Assembly (NCBI GenBank): GCA_016713335.1
Contig: JADJPH010000057.1
Coordinates: 1-39,938 of the forward strand
Length of the DNA stretch: 39,938 nt
Direction of reading: 5' to 3'
Source: Candidatus Fredericiella danica
GTDB lineage: Bacteria; Chloroflexota; Anaerolineae; Caldilineales; Caldilineaceae
Of this stretch, positions 1 to 8,563 are shown one piece after another (the first letter of the stretch is position 1; every line of letters starts with the position of its first letter). Under the pieces are notes generated by a model. That model searched no databases, was not told where the DNA came from, and saw nothing but the letters and a program-made list of their open reading frames with translations. The position numbers were made by a program, and so were the translations under genes.

Positions 1-2339
1 CACAGCGACCCACAGCAGCGCATCACCCAGTATCACATGCGGAAATCCCTCTCATGGCGCAAGATTCTACGGTTAACAGCCTATGTACTACGGTTGATCC
101 CATTTGTAGCCGGTATGGCATGGTTTGTGTCCGACTCCGAATTACCTGCACAGCAAGTCAACCCACTGTCGCTGATCTACGTAGCCACCAGTCCACTGGC
201 GCCCCATCGTCCTTAAACGGCCCACTTCTGATTGACTTCCCGTCGTATAGACGGCAATTAATCCAAATGGGAATCAGCTTTGATGCATTGACATTCCTCA
301 TCCCCTTAATGGCAGGTTTTGTAATGTGGTTGGCTGCGGAGAAGGCGAGTGCCAAGCCCATCGGTGCGTATCAATCCACTGAAAACGAACAACAGCGCAT
401 CCGAATAGCGATAGCAGAACGGGTGCAACAGCGTTGGGTCGATGATGTATTGCATAAATCGCTGCATGGCGCTGTTTTGATCGATTTGGGAATGCAAAGA
501 CAACCCCATGAGGTTGCCTACCCATGGGATATGCGGATACAGATCGGTGATCAGCCAGATCAGATGCTGCCGCCAAACACGCATATCAGCATGGTCTTTG
601 ACGCCGCTCGTCAATCTCTGTTGATACTAGGCGAACCAGGATCAGGCAAGTCGACAATAATGCTTGAATTAACTGCTTCGTTGCTGGAGCGCACCAACGC
701 TCCTGGTAGCATTGCACCAGTGCCGGTAGTGTTCACACTTTCCACTTCGGAGCACAATTGCCCAAGCCGATCGGCAAACTCTGGATATTTGGCTAGTTCA
801 AGAGTTGCACCGGATGTATGGTGTTCCAACCAACATCGGACAATATTTGCTCGACCACAATGAGCTTGGGTTGATGTTGGATGGCTTGGATGAAGTGACT
901 GAAACCATCGGAACGACTGTGTAGTGTTGATCAACCGATTCCTTGCAGATCATATGTGTCCAGTAGTTGTAAGTTGTCGCGCTACAGAGTATTCAGAACT
1001 GGACAGCAAGTTGCAATTAGTTGGCGCGATCAAACTTCAACCGCTGACGTCCGAACAGGTCGATCACTATATTGATAGTCTGCCTGAAACGACCAAGTCA
1101 CAACTCGGCGCAGCACTCGACGTTGATCCTACACTGCATGAACTCAGTAAGTCGCCATTGATGTTGAGCGTCATGACACTGGCTGCTGGTGAACTTGGTT
1201 CAAGCAAGTAACACATGCAGCGCCGACACAAGACATACGCGTGTTTACGAGGCATTCTTGATGACTATGCTCCAAAGAGATAGATCGAACGGAGGAGCGC
1301 CCATACTCAATCAACAAGTACTTCAAGAGTATTCCCCATAAGCAGTCGGACAACTGTCTATACACCGAAGGAAATTGTAGTCTGGCTCCAATGGTTAGCC
1401 AGTAAAATGGAGGCCCAAGGGCAGACCGTATTTCTAGTGGAGCGGCTAAGCTACGCATGGTTTAACCACTCCTATCAACGCAGGATCCAGGCCGCGATAT
1501 TTGGACTTGTCTTTGGGGTCATCGGTTCAATTAGCCTGGGGCTATATTTCTGGTCTTCTCCTTCTGGGGTTTATGGACATGATTACAGGCAGGCCGCTGG
1601 TATAGCAATTGGGCTAGTGATAGGCGTGACTCTAGGCATCGTGATAGGAAGGCGCGATATCGATGTTGAAGAGCAAACGCGACTCAAATGGAACTATGTT
1701 GGGCTCGAATGGGGGCTTATCATCGGAATTGTTGTTGGTCTGATGGTTGGTTTGGTCCTGGGACTAGTAATCGGGCTTGCCGGCTTACAGGAGAGGGGCG
1801 CCACTTTTGTAGAGATCTTCATAGGCCCAATTAGCGGCCTTTACTTGGACTATTCACAGCGTTTGTGACTGGTCCGATTGGAGCCCTTATTGTGGATTTG
1901 TAACGCAAACTTCTGGACTCGAAACTAGCTATGAGTCCTCAACCCCAATCGCGCAATCACAATTCACTGCGCAATGCGCTGATAATCGGAACAATAGGCG
2001 CAGTGGTGTGGGGATCAGTAGCAGCTTGGCTAACTTGATCATCTTGAGCACTGAGTATCCATTTACTGTCGCAACCCGAATATGGCCATTAGTGGGTCTT
2101 GGAATTGCACTGTATTTCGGGCTCAACAGTGTCATTAAGCACTATGTTCTACGCATTATACTCTGGCTTGATGGCTCGATGCCGCTGCGCTACGTGGGCT
2201 TCCTCGACTACTGCGTCGATCACATCCTGCTCCGGCGGGTGGCGGCGGCTACATGTTCATCCATCGCACATTCCAGGAATACATGGCGACCGTGGACATC
2301 GACCGGGTGCTGGAGAAACTGAACAAATCCGAAAAGTAA
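1..2339 (+). pseudogene. NACHT-family NTPase with membrane segments, broken into several frames; runs off the left edge
   Basis: Successive frames encode one STAND/NACHT ATPase. The first ~200 bases hold a hydrophobic segment (LRLIPFVAGMAWFV) and a second follows near 275-345 (FLIPLMAGFVMWLA). The P-loop GEPGSGKST lies near 632-658. After a frame change come the Walker B region LGLMLDGLDEV (near 865-897), then in a third frame the sensor-like PVVVSCRATEYSEL and a helical NACHT tail. From about 1407 there are Gly/Leu/Ile-rich membrane helices, and the last frame ends in GGGYMFIHRTFQEYMA just before the TAA at 2337-2339, a typical C-terminus for this family. A possible ATG is at 37, but the same frame is open to the window edge. 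At least five frame changes and in-frame stops occur. Bacterial NACHT proteins often act in defence against phages; that role is inferred here. The breaks may be real decay or base-calling errors. Confidence 0.8.
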
Positions 2340-2389
2340 TTCGCCTTAACTTTCCTCCAAGGCGAAGAAGTTTCTCATTGGAGTTCACA

Positions 2390-2988
2390 ATGATCATAGA
2401 TCCCGACTATCGGAAATACTACGAACTCGAAACTCACCTTTTCACCGAGGTGTCGCCACAGTTCCACCGGGACCACACGCTCTCCTCCTTTGACTTCTTT
2501 TGCATCGTGATTTGGAAGGCGAATCGGGCAAAAGCAAGATTGCCAAACGTCTACAAAAACATGGGGACTTGGACTCGGCTGTCGCCAAACTGGCCCAAGA
2601 CATTGCAAACGCTGCCGATGCCAAAGCCCGGCTGCAAGTGCTTATGGGCGAGGGTGATGATGGATGGGGTTTCTACTTGCCGATGGCATCAGCTATCCTC
2701 ACCGTGCTTTACCCAGACGAGTTTACGGTCTACGACACACGGGTTTGTGATACGCCCCAAGGCTTTGGCTTATATTCAAAATGCCACCTCGATCGCATTT
2801 GGGACCGCTACGACGAGTATAGAACGAGGGTTTGCATCGAAACGCCAGACGGTCTCACGCTGCGCGAGAAGGACAAGTATCTTTTGGGCAAGTCGTGGCA
2901 AACGCAATTAACGCAGGATGTTGATAGCGGGTTCAGTCGACTTCGAAGGATCAGGACGAGTAAACGATATCCTCGGTCGGCAAGGTGA
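2390..2988 (+). CDS. conserved hypothetical protein (about 200 aa), one frameshift
   Basis: An ATG at 2390 opens a frame reading MIIDPDYRKYYELETHLFTE and continuing to FDFFCIVIWKANRAK. The sequence then continues in the next frame from about 2530 (SKIAKRLQKHGDLDSA) through WGFYLPMASAILTVLYPDEF, VYDTRVCD and LREKDKYLLGKSWQTQL to a stop at 2986-2988. I do not recognise a named family with certainty, but the mix of aromatic and charged residues and continuous protein-like sequence across the shift show that this is one gene. The C-terminal ~20 residues are Arg-rich and may result from another shift. No membrane segment or signal peptide is visible. It starts about 50 bases after the NACHT remnant on the same strand, so it may belong to the same accessory module. 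Function unknown. Confidence 0.6.
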
Positions 2989-3214
2989 CGCAAATTGTCA
3001 CATGCCGGGTAGATCCTCTTTAGGACAGAATACGAAATCCTGACGATTGACGATTGACCGCACCACCCATTTGCCATAGTGTGGATGGAGTAACGATCAA
3101 CTGATCGCACTGTTGACACAGAAATAGGTCACGCAGGCCCGTGAGGATTTGAAGGCATGGAGACGAGGCCATGAACGGACACAATTACATCCAAGCAAAG
3201 CAACCGAATGGGCC

Positions 3215-4011
3215 ATGAATCAAGGCTTGACGCTCACCGGCAGCGCGCCACCCCGTGGTCAACCTGCTTATACGGACAGCCTGGAGGCAAGTCTTTTCCA
3301 GCCATTGCTGCCAGAGGTGCGCGCTTCCTTCGCAGCCGGCGACGGCAGCGAACTCGGCTTCACAGGCAATCCAGGCAAGATGCAGGCGGTGCACTCCTCT
3401 TCGGCGCTGGCGGTCAACGTCTTTCAGTACTGGAAATCGATCGGGCAGGTCCCCGCCATCGCCGCCGCCTGCGGGCTGTGCAAGCCGGGACCGCATGTCG
3501 CTTTGGACTTGCAGTTCGAGGAGAAATGCCCGATCAATAAGAGTTTCGTATTCCACCCCAACATCGATGTGGTGATCCACAACAACACGCCGGGCGCAAA
3601 GATCAAGCGGTTTGCCGTTGAATGTAATTCAGCGAAGCATACGACTCGCACCCGCATGGAGGGTTGAAGGCGCAGTACCCGGAGATGGACGAAATCTGGG
3701 AGGGGATCCCACATTTGCATGGCCTTGCCCAGCGCATCTCACCCGAGGATCGGGAGTTCGCCCATCTTCACCCAGCCCAGCTGATCAAACATATCCTGGC
3801 GATGAAGCTGAGGTTCGGAACGGGTGGTTTTCGGCGCGGTCCAGGGCGATACCTGGGACGGTACTGGTGTCCCACCCATGAGATGGAAAGCGCCAAATCC
3901 CGAGGGAGCCGAGCGCGGAAACGGTTGCGCGGAGGTCGGCAAAAGCAGAGCGGGCAGTCCTGTTCCACTTTGCACTCTACATATCAAGAGCTTCTTGATT
4001 GCCTAGATTAG
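3215..4011 (+). pseudogene. PD-(D/E)XK-like nuclease-family protein, frameshifted at the catalytic motif
   Basis: The frame from ATG 3215 (MNQGLTLTG) continues through ALAVNVFQYWKSIGQV, then NIDVVIHN and RFAVEC. At 3623-3630 the sequence slips. Adding one base after gaatgtaa restores an E-C-K followed by FSEAYDSHPHGGLKAQYPEM in the next frame, which continues as HAAQLIKHIL-like sequence (HPAQLIKHILAMKLRFGTGGF). A conserved Asp in an IDVVI strand followed by ExK on the next strand fits a PD-(D/E)XK nuclease core, resembling the PGN_0703 putative restriction endonuclease group; the latter assignment is from memory. The 3' third (about 3840-4011) changes frame more than once and ends in YQELLDCLD. 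No methyltransferase is adjacent. The break may be an indel error rather than inactivation. Confidence 0.5.
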
Positions 4012-4324
4012 CCCAGAAATATCGCCTTGATCACCCTGGCGGCTTGGCGGATATTTGATCGCAAGATACTTGTAATGGGACACCAGCACTGCCGTGTCCG
4101 GGGCGCCGATGCATGCAATCCATACCGTCCAGGGCGACCGGTGCAGATGTGGGCCACACTATAAAGCGTCCAATGATTTTTGCCTGACGGCGAGCGGGGT
4201 ATTCGTCAACAAAACGGACACGGCGGGTGCCGACGTCCCTGCCAATTTCCCTAGACGGTAGAATGGGAACCCCTGTGTGACATTTGTGAACAATGGATGC
4301 GCAAACGGAGCGGCGAGTAGACAT
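4012..4324. other. non-coding stretch
   Basis: No frame across these 313 bases reads like a protein, and I see no clear hairpin terminator or promoter. The next gene could start in-frame at 4277, but the ATG at 4325 fits the protein better. Confidence 0.4.
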
Positions 4325-5056
4325 ATGAACAAAGACGTCGGCGAAAAAAGTTGTCCAATCTGGCTGCTCGGAGACTCAAACCCATCGAACTGGCAAGACG
4401 TTCTGGTCACACCTTTAGATCCCAGGCACCCGGCGCGGCATAGCATCTGGACGCCCGTCCTCGATGTCATGCAGGATCGCGTCTTTCGCAAGCAGCGTCT
4501 GCGGATTGACACGTCATCAATCTACATCCGCAACGCGATCGAAGATCCAAGTGGCAAACCTGTAGGCAATCAAGTCGAGTGGCCGGCGCCGGTCGTGGCC
4601 GCATGCAACGAATTGCGCCTCCTGCTGGAGCAGTATCGCCCAACCTGGTTCTTCGTTTCGGGCTTTTCCTTTGAGTTTTCTCGGCGTGCACGCGGGCAAT
4701 TGCCGGCTCGCCCGTATGCAAGCTGGGGCGCACGCACACTTGGCGACGCGTTTCGCCAGAGCATCGATGGCTTCAGTCCCGACAAGGTCAATGCATTCCC
4801 GCTCTTGCACACGAGCATCTCACGCGGATACATCGAAAGCCACAACTACTTTTCGGGCCAAGACGGCGCCAACTATTTTGAGTATGTGGGAACCGCCATT
4901 GCGGATACGCTTTGCAGCATCGAACAGACCTACAGATTTGGATCCAGTAATAGCCATTCCCCAGTTACTCAGTGGTCAGAGCGCCTGCCTTCTAAGCAGG
5001 ATGTCGCAGGTTCGATCCCTGCCCGTGGCGCTAACCCACCGTTCATATCGAGTTGA
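4325..5056 (+). CDS. hypothetical protein whose frame runs through a tRNA-like sequence
   Basis: The ATG at 4325 gives MNKDVGEKSCPIWLLGDSNP, followed by protein-like sequence: a Trp/Pro-rich N-terminus (NWQDVLVTPLDPRHPARHSIW), IRNAIEDPSG, and CNELRLLLEQYRPTWFFVSG followed by FSFEFSRRARG. No signal peptide or membrane helix is seen. The family is not recognised. Up to about residue 208 (IADTLCSIEQTYRFG) it looks genuine. After that the frame translates a degenerate tRNA-Arg sequence and stops 26 bases beyond it, so the original C-terminus has probably been replaced or lost. The neighbours are a broken nuclease upstream and repeats downstream, so it may be part of a decayed accessory island. 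Confidence 0.55.
   Translation: MNKDVGEKSCPIWLLGDSNPSNWQDVLVTPLDPRHPARHSIWTPVLDVMQDRVFRKQRLRIDTSSIYIRNAIEDPSGKPVGNQVEWPAPVVAACNELRLLLEQYRPTWFFVSGFSFEFSRRARGQLPARPYASWGARTLGDAFRQSIDGFSPDKVNAFPLLHTSISRGYIESHNYFSGQDGANYFEYVGTAIADTLCSIEQTYRFGSSNSHSPVTQWSERLPSKQDVAGSIPARGANPPFISS
4953..5030 (+). tRNA. degenerate tRNA-Arg (anticodon TCT) remnant
   Basis: The anticodon arm is perfect: stem CCTGC/GCAGG around loop CTTCTAA, giving anticodon TCT. The T arm is also perfect (GCAGG TTCGATC CCTGC), and the D arm is recognisable (CTC AGTGGTCA GAG). The 3' acceptor strand CCGTGGC (5023-5029) pairs with only GCCA(T) at 4953-4957. Eight bases, instead of two, then separate the 5' acceptor from the D stem, so the 5' end is damaged. 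No CCA is encoded after position 5030. It is probably a tRNA pseudogene, or the att-side copy left by an integrated element; a functional tRNA with sequence errors at its 5' end is also possible. Confidence 0.6.
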
Positions 5057-5702
5057 TGCGAGAGTCGAGTGCCTGGCATTTGCCGTGCCAAAGCCTCCGT
5101 GCAATCCCCGCAACCCCGAACATCCGTGATTCAGACAGACTTCTGCTGGCGCAACCACTTACTTACGTGCGTGGCTCTGTCAGACGGCACCAGGCGCCGG
5201 CGCAGGTGGATGACAGCTGGTCGAACGATGATTCGTGGGGATTACGGGCACGCAGTGGATTGCCGCTTTGTTCCGCCTTGCGCTGCCACACCCTCGCCAG
5301 CGCAAGCACATCATGGTAATCCTTTCATCCCAGAAATCCCGGTTCAGACAGCAGAAGCCTTTGCCGCGGCTCAGCAGCCGAAGGTTAAAACCACGGCTAA
5401 CAACCCAAGTCCGCCGCCGTGGACTGCAAGGCAAAGGCGCCGCCAGGCCAAAGCCTCCGTGAATAAGGGATGCCCCCATGCCGATCCCAGCATGAACCTC
5501 AAGATCCCACATTGCACCTTAATCCCACAAATCCCAGTTCAGACTTTCGCCTGAGGATCTGGCTGCCGTCAAGGCGTTTATAGAGCCTCGGCGGTCAAGA
5601 CGCTGACGCTCCCTTCGACGATGCAGCGTCAGGCATCACGCCGGGCGATGACTCGGAAGCAGACGCTGCGCAGGTCGCACTTTAGTTCGCTGCCGCTGTT
5701 GC
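5057..5702. other. non-coding repeat-rich stretch
   Basis: No convincing gene. It contains a partial copy of the intergenic repeat near 5077-5130 (GCCAAAGCCTCCGTG, then ATCCGTGATTCAGACAGA), a full copy at 5314-5467, and a degenerate tail near 5500-5550 (ATCCCACAAATCCCAGTTCAG). The phrase ACGTGCGTGGCTC at about 5165 recurs near 6487. Translated frames are Arg/Pro/Ala-rich and look like repeat artefacts. Confidence 0.5.
5314..5467 (+). repeat. intergenic hairpin repeat, copy A
   Basis: Starts with TAATCCTTTCATCCCAGAAA and runs through GTTCAGACAGCAGAAGCC, GCCGCGGCTCAGCAGCCG and AAGGTTAAAACCACGGC to AAAGCCTCCGTGAA. It is nearly identical to copies at 7475-7623 and 7634-7763. Internal inverted repeats include GCCTTTGCC pairing with GGCAAAGGC about 70 bases later, and GGTT/AACC. 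It probably folds into a branched hairpin, like a REP or MITE-type non-autonomous element. No ORF of its own. Confidence 0.8.
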
Positions 5703-6434
5703 TCAGACGACCCGAACTTCGGCGAGCCGCCTCATCGAGTACTCGTCGTCCCAGCAGACAGTGGCTTCCCATGCCGCCGACGCTTGCGCGGCGATGTCGT
5801 ACGCCTCATCGTCGAGATCGGCAGCGTTGTGGGGCAGCACCAGGTCGAGGTCGGGGACGTCGACATGCGCCTCGTCCCAGTCGATCAACGCGACCCGATC
5901 CGCCGTCATGCGGATGTTGTGCGGGTTGGTGGGATTGCCGTGGACAACGCAGGTTTGACGCCCGCCGAGCCGCGCCCACGCTGCTCGGCAGCGAGCGACG
6001 CCCTCAGGCGGCATCGCGCCGAGGTCGATCCTCGTCCCGGTCTCGGCGTGCAGGAGGTCGGTCGACGATCGCCAGCCTGGACGCTGCGGCCACCCTTTAG
6101 TCAACCGATGCAGCTGACGGAGTGTGTCGGCCACACGACGCCAGTCGGTCTCCGTTTCAGGCGGTCCCCTTCGACGAAGGTCATCACCAACAAACCGTCG
6201 GCGAACAGCCGGCTGCCCCTGTCGTCGGGAACGGCACCGGCACGGCCAGACCTTCACGGTCAAGGCGTACAAGCAGCTCGGTCTCCCACGCGATCAGCGT
6301 CGCTCCTGCGACCGAGGCGACCAACCGCGAGGTGCCCGTTGAGCGCACGCCCACACGTCGTTGGCCACTCCGCCAGCGAGCCGTTCGATGCGAACGACGT
6401 CGTCACCCCACTGCTTGAGTGCATCCCATCCCAT
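5703..6434 (-). pseudogene. APH-family phosphotransferase, frameshifted
   Basis: The C-terminal two thirds read in one frame: RPETE-like segment, RVADTLRQLHRLTKGWPQRP, VVHGNPTNPHNIRM and VALIDWDEAHVDVPDLDLV, ending at 5703. These are the Brenner-type HG(x)5N motif and the DFG-equivalent Asp of aminoglycoside/macrolide phosphotransferase-like kinases. The N-terminus lies in other frames: MGWDALKQWGDDVVRIERLA from 6434, then LNGHLAVGRLGRRSDAD, then WETELLVRLDREGL, then RLFADGLLVMTFVE. At least three single-base shifts are needed. The usual catalytic Asp in HGD is Asn here. The substrate cannot be told, and this fold includes many enzymes that are not resistance proteins. The nearest gene is the HepT/MntA pair on the same strand. 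Confidence 0.65.
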
Positions 6435-6588
6435 TGGCGATATCCATCCCCATTCCGCATCGCAAGCCCACGGCGTATCTTACTCACGTGCGTGGCTCAG
6501 CTTGGCGCATCGGACGGTGCACGGAGCCAGCACATCCCTGGATTCCCGAATCCCCAAATCCCGGTTCAGCTTGACGCTTGTTGGGCCC

Positions 6589-6949
6589 TCACTTACTCGT
6601 CCACAACATGTCGCTGACAACTTGCGCTATGAGTGGTGACAAGGCCGGCAAATCATCATTCGCCGTTTTCCATACTACGCTCAAATCGACGCCGGAAGTA
6701 GTGATGAATCAACTTGTCACGCATCTGCGCCATTTCACGCCAGGGAATTGAGGGGTATCGCTCGCGGATATCGTCAGGTGTTCGCTTTGCTGCCTCTCCG
6801 ATTACCTCGAACGCCCTCACGACGGCGAAAGCAGTTTTGTCATCCTGATCAAACTCTTCGAATGTCATGCCGTCAATGAAGCGCGCCACTTTTTGAAGCG
6901 CATCCTGAATGTCCAGAATATAGTCGAGGTAGGTACGGTTCGCGCTCAT
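6589..6949 (-). CDS. hepT: HepT-like ribonuclease toxin, frameshifted near the C-terminus
   Basis: Begins MSANRTYLDYILDIQDALQK and contains AFEVIGEAAKRTPDDIRERY and PWREMAQMRDKLIHHYF. The last segment carries the R-x4-H-x-Y HEPN ribonuclease motif of HepT (formerly DUF86). Directly after HHYF the frame slips by one base; the correct continuation GVDLSVVWKTANDDLPAL ... SDMLWTSK is in another frame and stops at 6589-6591, giving the usual ~120 aa. The uncorrected frame stops at 6656. In known HepT/MntA pairs the antitoxin transfers AMP to the HepT tyrosine. Its start overlaps the stop of the upstream mntA-like gene in an ATGA. Confidence 0.85.
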
Positions 6950-7245
6950 ACAGGCGTCAATTCACGCAGAATCTGTTCGCCAATATGCGGCCTAAGCGCA
7001 CCTGCAGACAAGATCGACACGCACGCCGAGTTGGTCGGTCAGGAACTGCTCGGAGCCGAATAAATTCAAAGAGGCTTGGCGTCTCCGCATAGGTAACCAG
7101 CACATCGAGATCGCTCTCCGGGCGCCGGTTCTGCGGACATAGAGCCAAAAAGTGCAACGGACGCTACATGATAACGCTCCGCAAGCACGGGGAGCAGCGA
7201 ATGTAGCGCTTTGCGCAATTCTTGTACCTCTGGTGTCTCTATCAT
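6946..7245 (-). CDS. mntA: MntA-like nucleotidyltransferase antitoxin, frameshifted
   Basis: The ATG at 7245 follows an AGAGGTG ribosome-binding site and gives MIETPEVQELRKALHSLLPV and VASVALFGS. After a shift the frame reads ESDLDVLVTYAETPSLFEFI, then EQFLTDQLGVRVDLV, and after another shift GALRPHIGEQILRELTPV with TGA at 6946-6948. GS followed about 10 residues later by DLD is the minimal nucleotidyltransferase (MNT) active-site motif. The length of ~100 aa is normal for MntA. The stop overlaps the hepT start (ATGA), typical of a coupled toxin-antitoxin operon. Three frame breaks are present, so the antitoxin would be inactive if they are real, which is hard to reconcile with a live toxin. 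Confidence 0.75.
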
Positions 7246-7474
7246 CGTCTCACCTCTTCCAACCATGGATGGGTACACCCGGTCAACGCATCAACGCGAC
7301 ATGTACGTCATTATCGCTTACATGCCCAATCGATTCAACTGCATTGCGGCGAGAGGGTCGAACGCACAATTTCCCAACACAGGCGAGTGCGGCGTGCCAA
7401 AGCCACCCGGTAATCCGTACAACCCGGCCAATCCGTGATGCTGACAGCCTCAGCCGCGCTGGCGCCCGAGCATC

Positions 7475-7623
7475 CCGGTAATCCTTGAATCCCATAAATC
7501 CCGGTTCAGACAGCAGAAGCCTTTGCCGCGGCTCAGCAGCCGAAGGTTAAAACCACGGCGAACAGCCCGAGTCCACCGCCGTGGACTGCAAGGCAAAGGC
7601 GCCGCCAAGCCAAAGCCTCCGCG
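7475..7623 (+). repeat. intergenic hairpin repeat, copy B
   Basis: Same element as at 5314-5467, with a few substitutions: GGTAATCCTTGAATCCCATA, then the shared body with GCCGCGGCTCAGCAGCCG, and GTCCAC-CGCC-GTGGAC as an internal stem-loop. It is directly followed by a third copy. A partial copy lies just upstream near 7393-7437 (GTGCCAAAGCCACCCGGTAA, then CCAATCCGTGAT). Confidence 0.8.
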
Positions 7624-7633
7624 AAATCCGGTC

Positions 7634-7811
7634 CATCCGTGATTCAGACGGCAAAAGCTCTTGCCGCGGCTCAGCAGCCGAAGGTTAAAACCACGGCTAA
7701 CAGCCTAAGTCCACCGCCGTGGACTCCAAGGCAAAGGCGCCGCCGTGCCAAAGCCTCCGTGAAATCCGCGGTAATCCACTAAATCCGTGATTCAGACGGC
7801 AGAAGCCCTGG
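7634..7811 (+). repeat. intergenic hairpin repeat, copy C plus a partial fourth copy
   Basis: Copy C spans about 7634-7763 (ATCCGTGATTCAGACGGCAA ... GCCAAAGCCTCCGTGAAATC). A partial unit follows at 7764-7811 (GGTAATCCACTAAATCCGTG, ATTCAGACGGCAGAAGCC) and then breaks off. The tandem arrangement of B, C and the partial unit suggests local duplication. Confidence 0.75.
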
Positions 7812-8040
7812 CCTTTGCTCGCCAGACGCTGCTTTACCCTCAGAAACTGGCGTTCCACTTGCATCTTTCACTCCTCTATCATCAGGGTCCGAGCCGTTAC
7901 GCCAGCACTTTCCCCCAGTCCACGCCATGTAATGACACGCCATCCATCAAATCTCCCTACGGTTTCTTCACAATGTCTTCAAACTTGGGCGCTATCCTGG
8001 CTATTGATGAGTAAGTGATGAAGTTTCAAGGAGATAGAAA

Positions 8041-8448
8041 CTGTTTCGCAAGTTGATGGTTCCCGTGTTCGCAGCATTGGCGATGGTGATGGTGATGGGC
8101 ACGGCCGCATTTGCGGCGGATGCAACGGTAGCGCAGCCTGCGGTAGCCGGGCAGTGCGTCGATTTTGTCGATGCCGACGGTGACGGCGTCTGTGACAATG
8201 CCGGACAACAACTTGGTCAGCGCAGTGGCGCCGTGAACGGCCAACGGGGTGGTCAGCAGGTCGGCCGCAGTGGCCAGCAGGCAGTGCGCGGCACCGGGCT
8301 TGGCCAGAACGACAATGGCGCATTTGTCGATGCCGACGGCGACGGCGTGTGTGACAACGTGGGGACGCAAACACCGCTGCGCGATGGCACCGGCAGCCAG
8401 AACCGCACCGGCAACGGCCAGCGTGGCGGGATGGGTGGACGGCCATAA
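8041..8448 (+). CDS. small exported protein with two DADGDG calcium-binding-like repeats
   Basis: An AAGGAG site is followed seven bases after GGAG by CTG at 8041, giving LFRKLMVPVFAALAMVMVMG and then TAAFAADA, a complete signal peptide with a positive n-region. Later in-frame starts (TTG 8053, ATG 8056) are 17-20 bases from the site and lose the basic residues, so the CTG start is favoured; a miscalled ATG is also possible. The mature part of ~105 residues is Gln/Gly-rich and contains two copies of FVDADGDGVCDN, resembling Ca-binding DxDxDG loops of dockerin or thrombospondin type 3 repeats. One Cys lies in each repeat, plus one before the first. A strong terminator follows. Function unknown, probably secreted or at the cell surface. 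Confidence 0.7.
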   Translation: MFRKLMVPVFAALAMVMVMGTAAFAADATVAQPAVAGQCVDFVDADGDGVCDNAGQQLGQRSGAVNGQRGGQQVGRSGQQAVRGTGLGQNDNGAFVDADGDGVCDNVGTQTPLRDGTGSQNRTGNGQRGGMGGRP

Positions 8449-8483
8449 CCAGTTTGGATGGCTCAATTCGATAGAGCAGGTAA

Positions 8484-8517
8484 CCGTGGAACGGCAGGCG
8501 CCGTTCCACGGTTTTGT
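8484..8517 (+). terminator. rho-independent terminator
   Basis: A perfect 12-bp stem, CCGTGGAACGGC (8484-8495) pairing with GCCGTTCCACGG (8500-8511), has a 4-base loop and is followed by TTTTGTT. It lies 36 bases after the stop of the small exported protein gene. Confidence 0.9.
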
Positions 8518-8563
8518 TCAGTTTCACATGAGCAGGGTTTGATTGACTATAGCCAGGCTTATG

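Larger units (their letters stand above)
7246..8040. other. non-coding stretch between mntA and the DADGDG protein gene
   Basis: Apart from the repeat copies at 7393-7811, no gene is supported here. The final ~230 bases (7812-8040) show no clear promoter; an AAGGAG ribosome-binding site ends at about 8033 and serves the next gene. Confidence 0.4.

Noticed and set aside
5069..5554. 161-codon + strand frame
   Set aside because: It mostly translates the intergenic repeat copy; the composition is not protein-like and no ribosome site is present.
5621..6617. Arg-rich + strand frames across 5.6-6.6 kb
   Set aside because: Antisense to the APH-family gene, whose motifs are clear on the - strand.
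5314..7811. CRISPR array
   Set aside because: The repeats are ~130-150 bp, few, and not separated by regular unique spacers; no cas genes are seen.
7979..8527. His/Arg-rich - strand frame over the small exported protein
   Set aside because: Antisense shadow; the + strand has a ribosome site, signal peptide, repeats and terminator.
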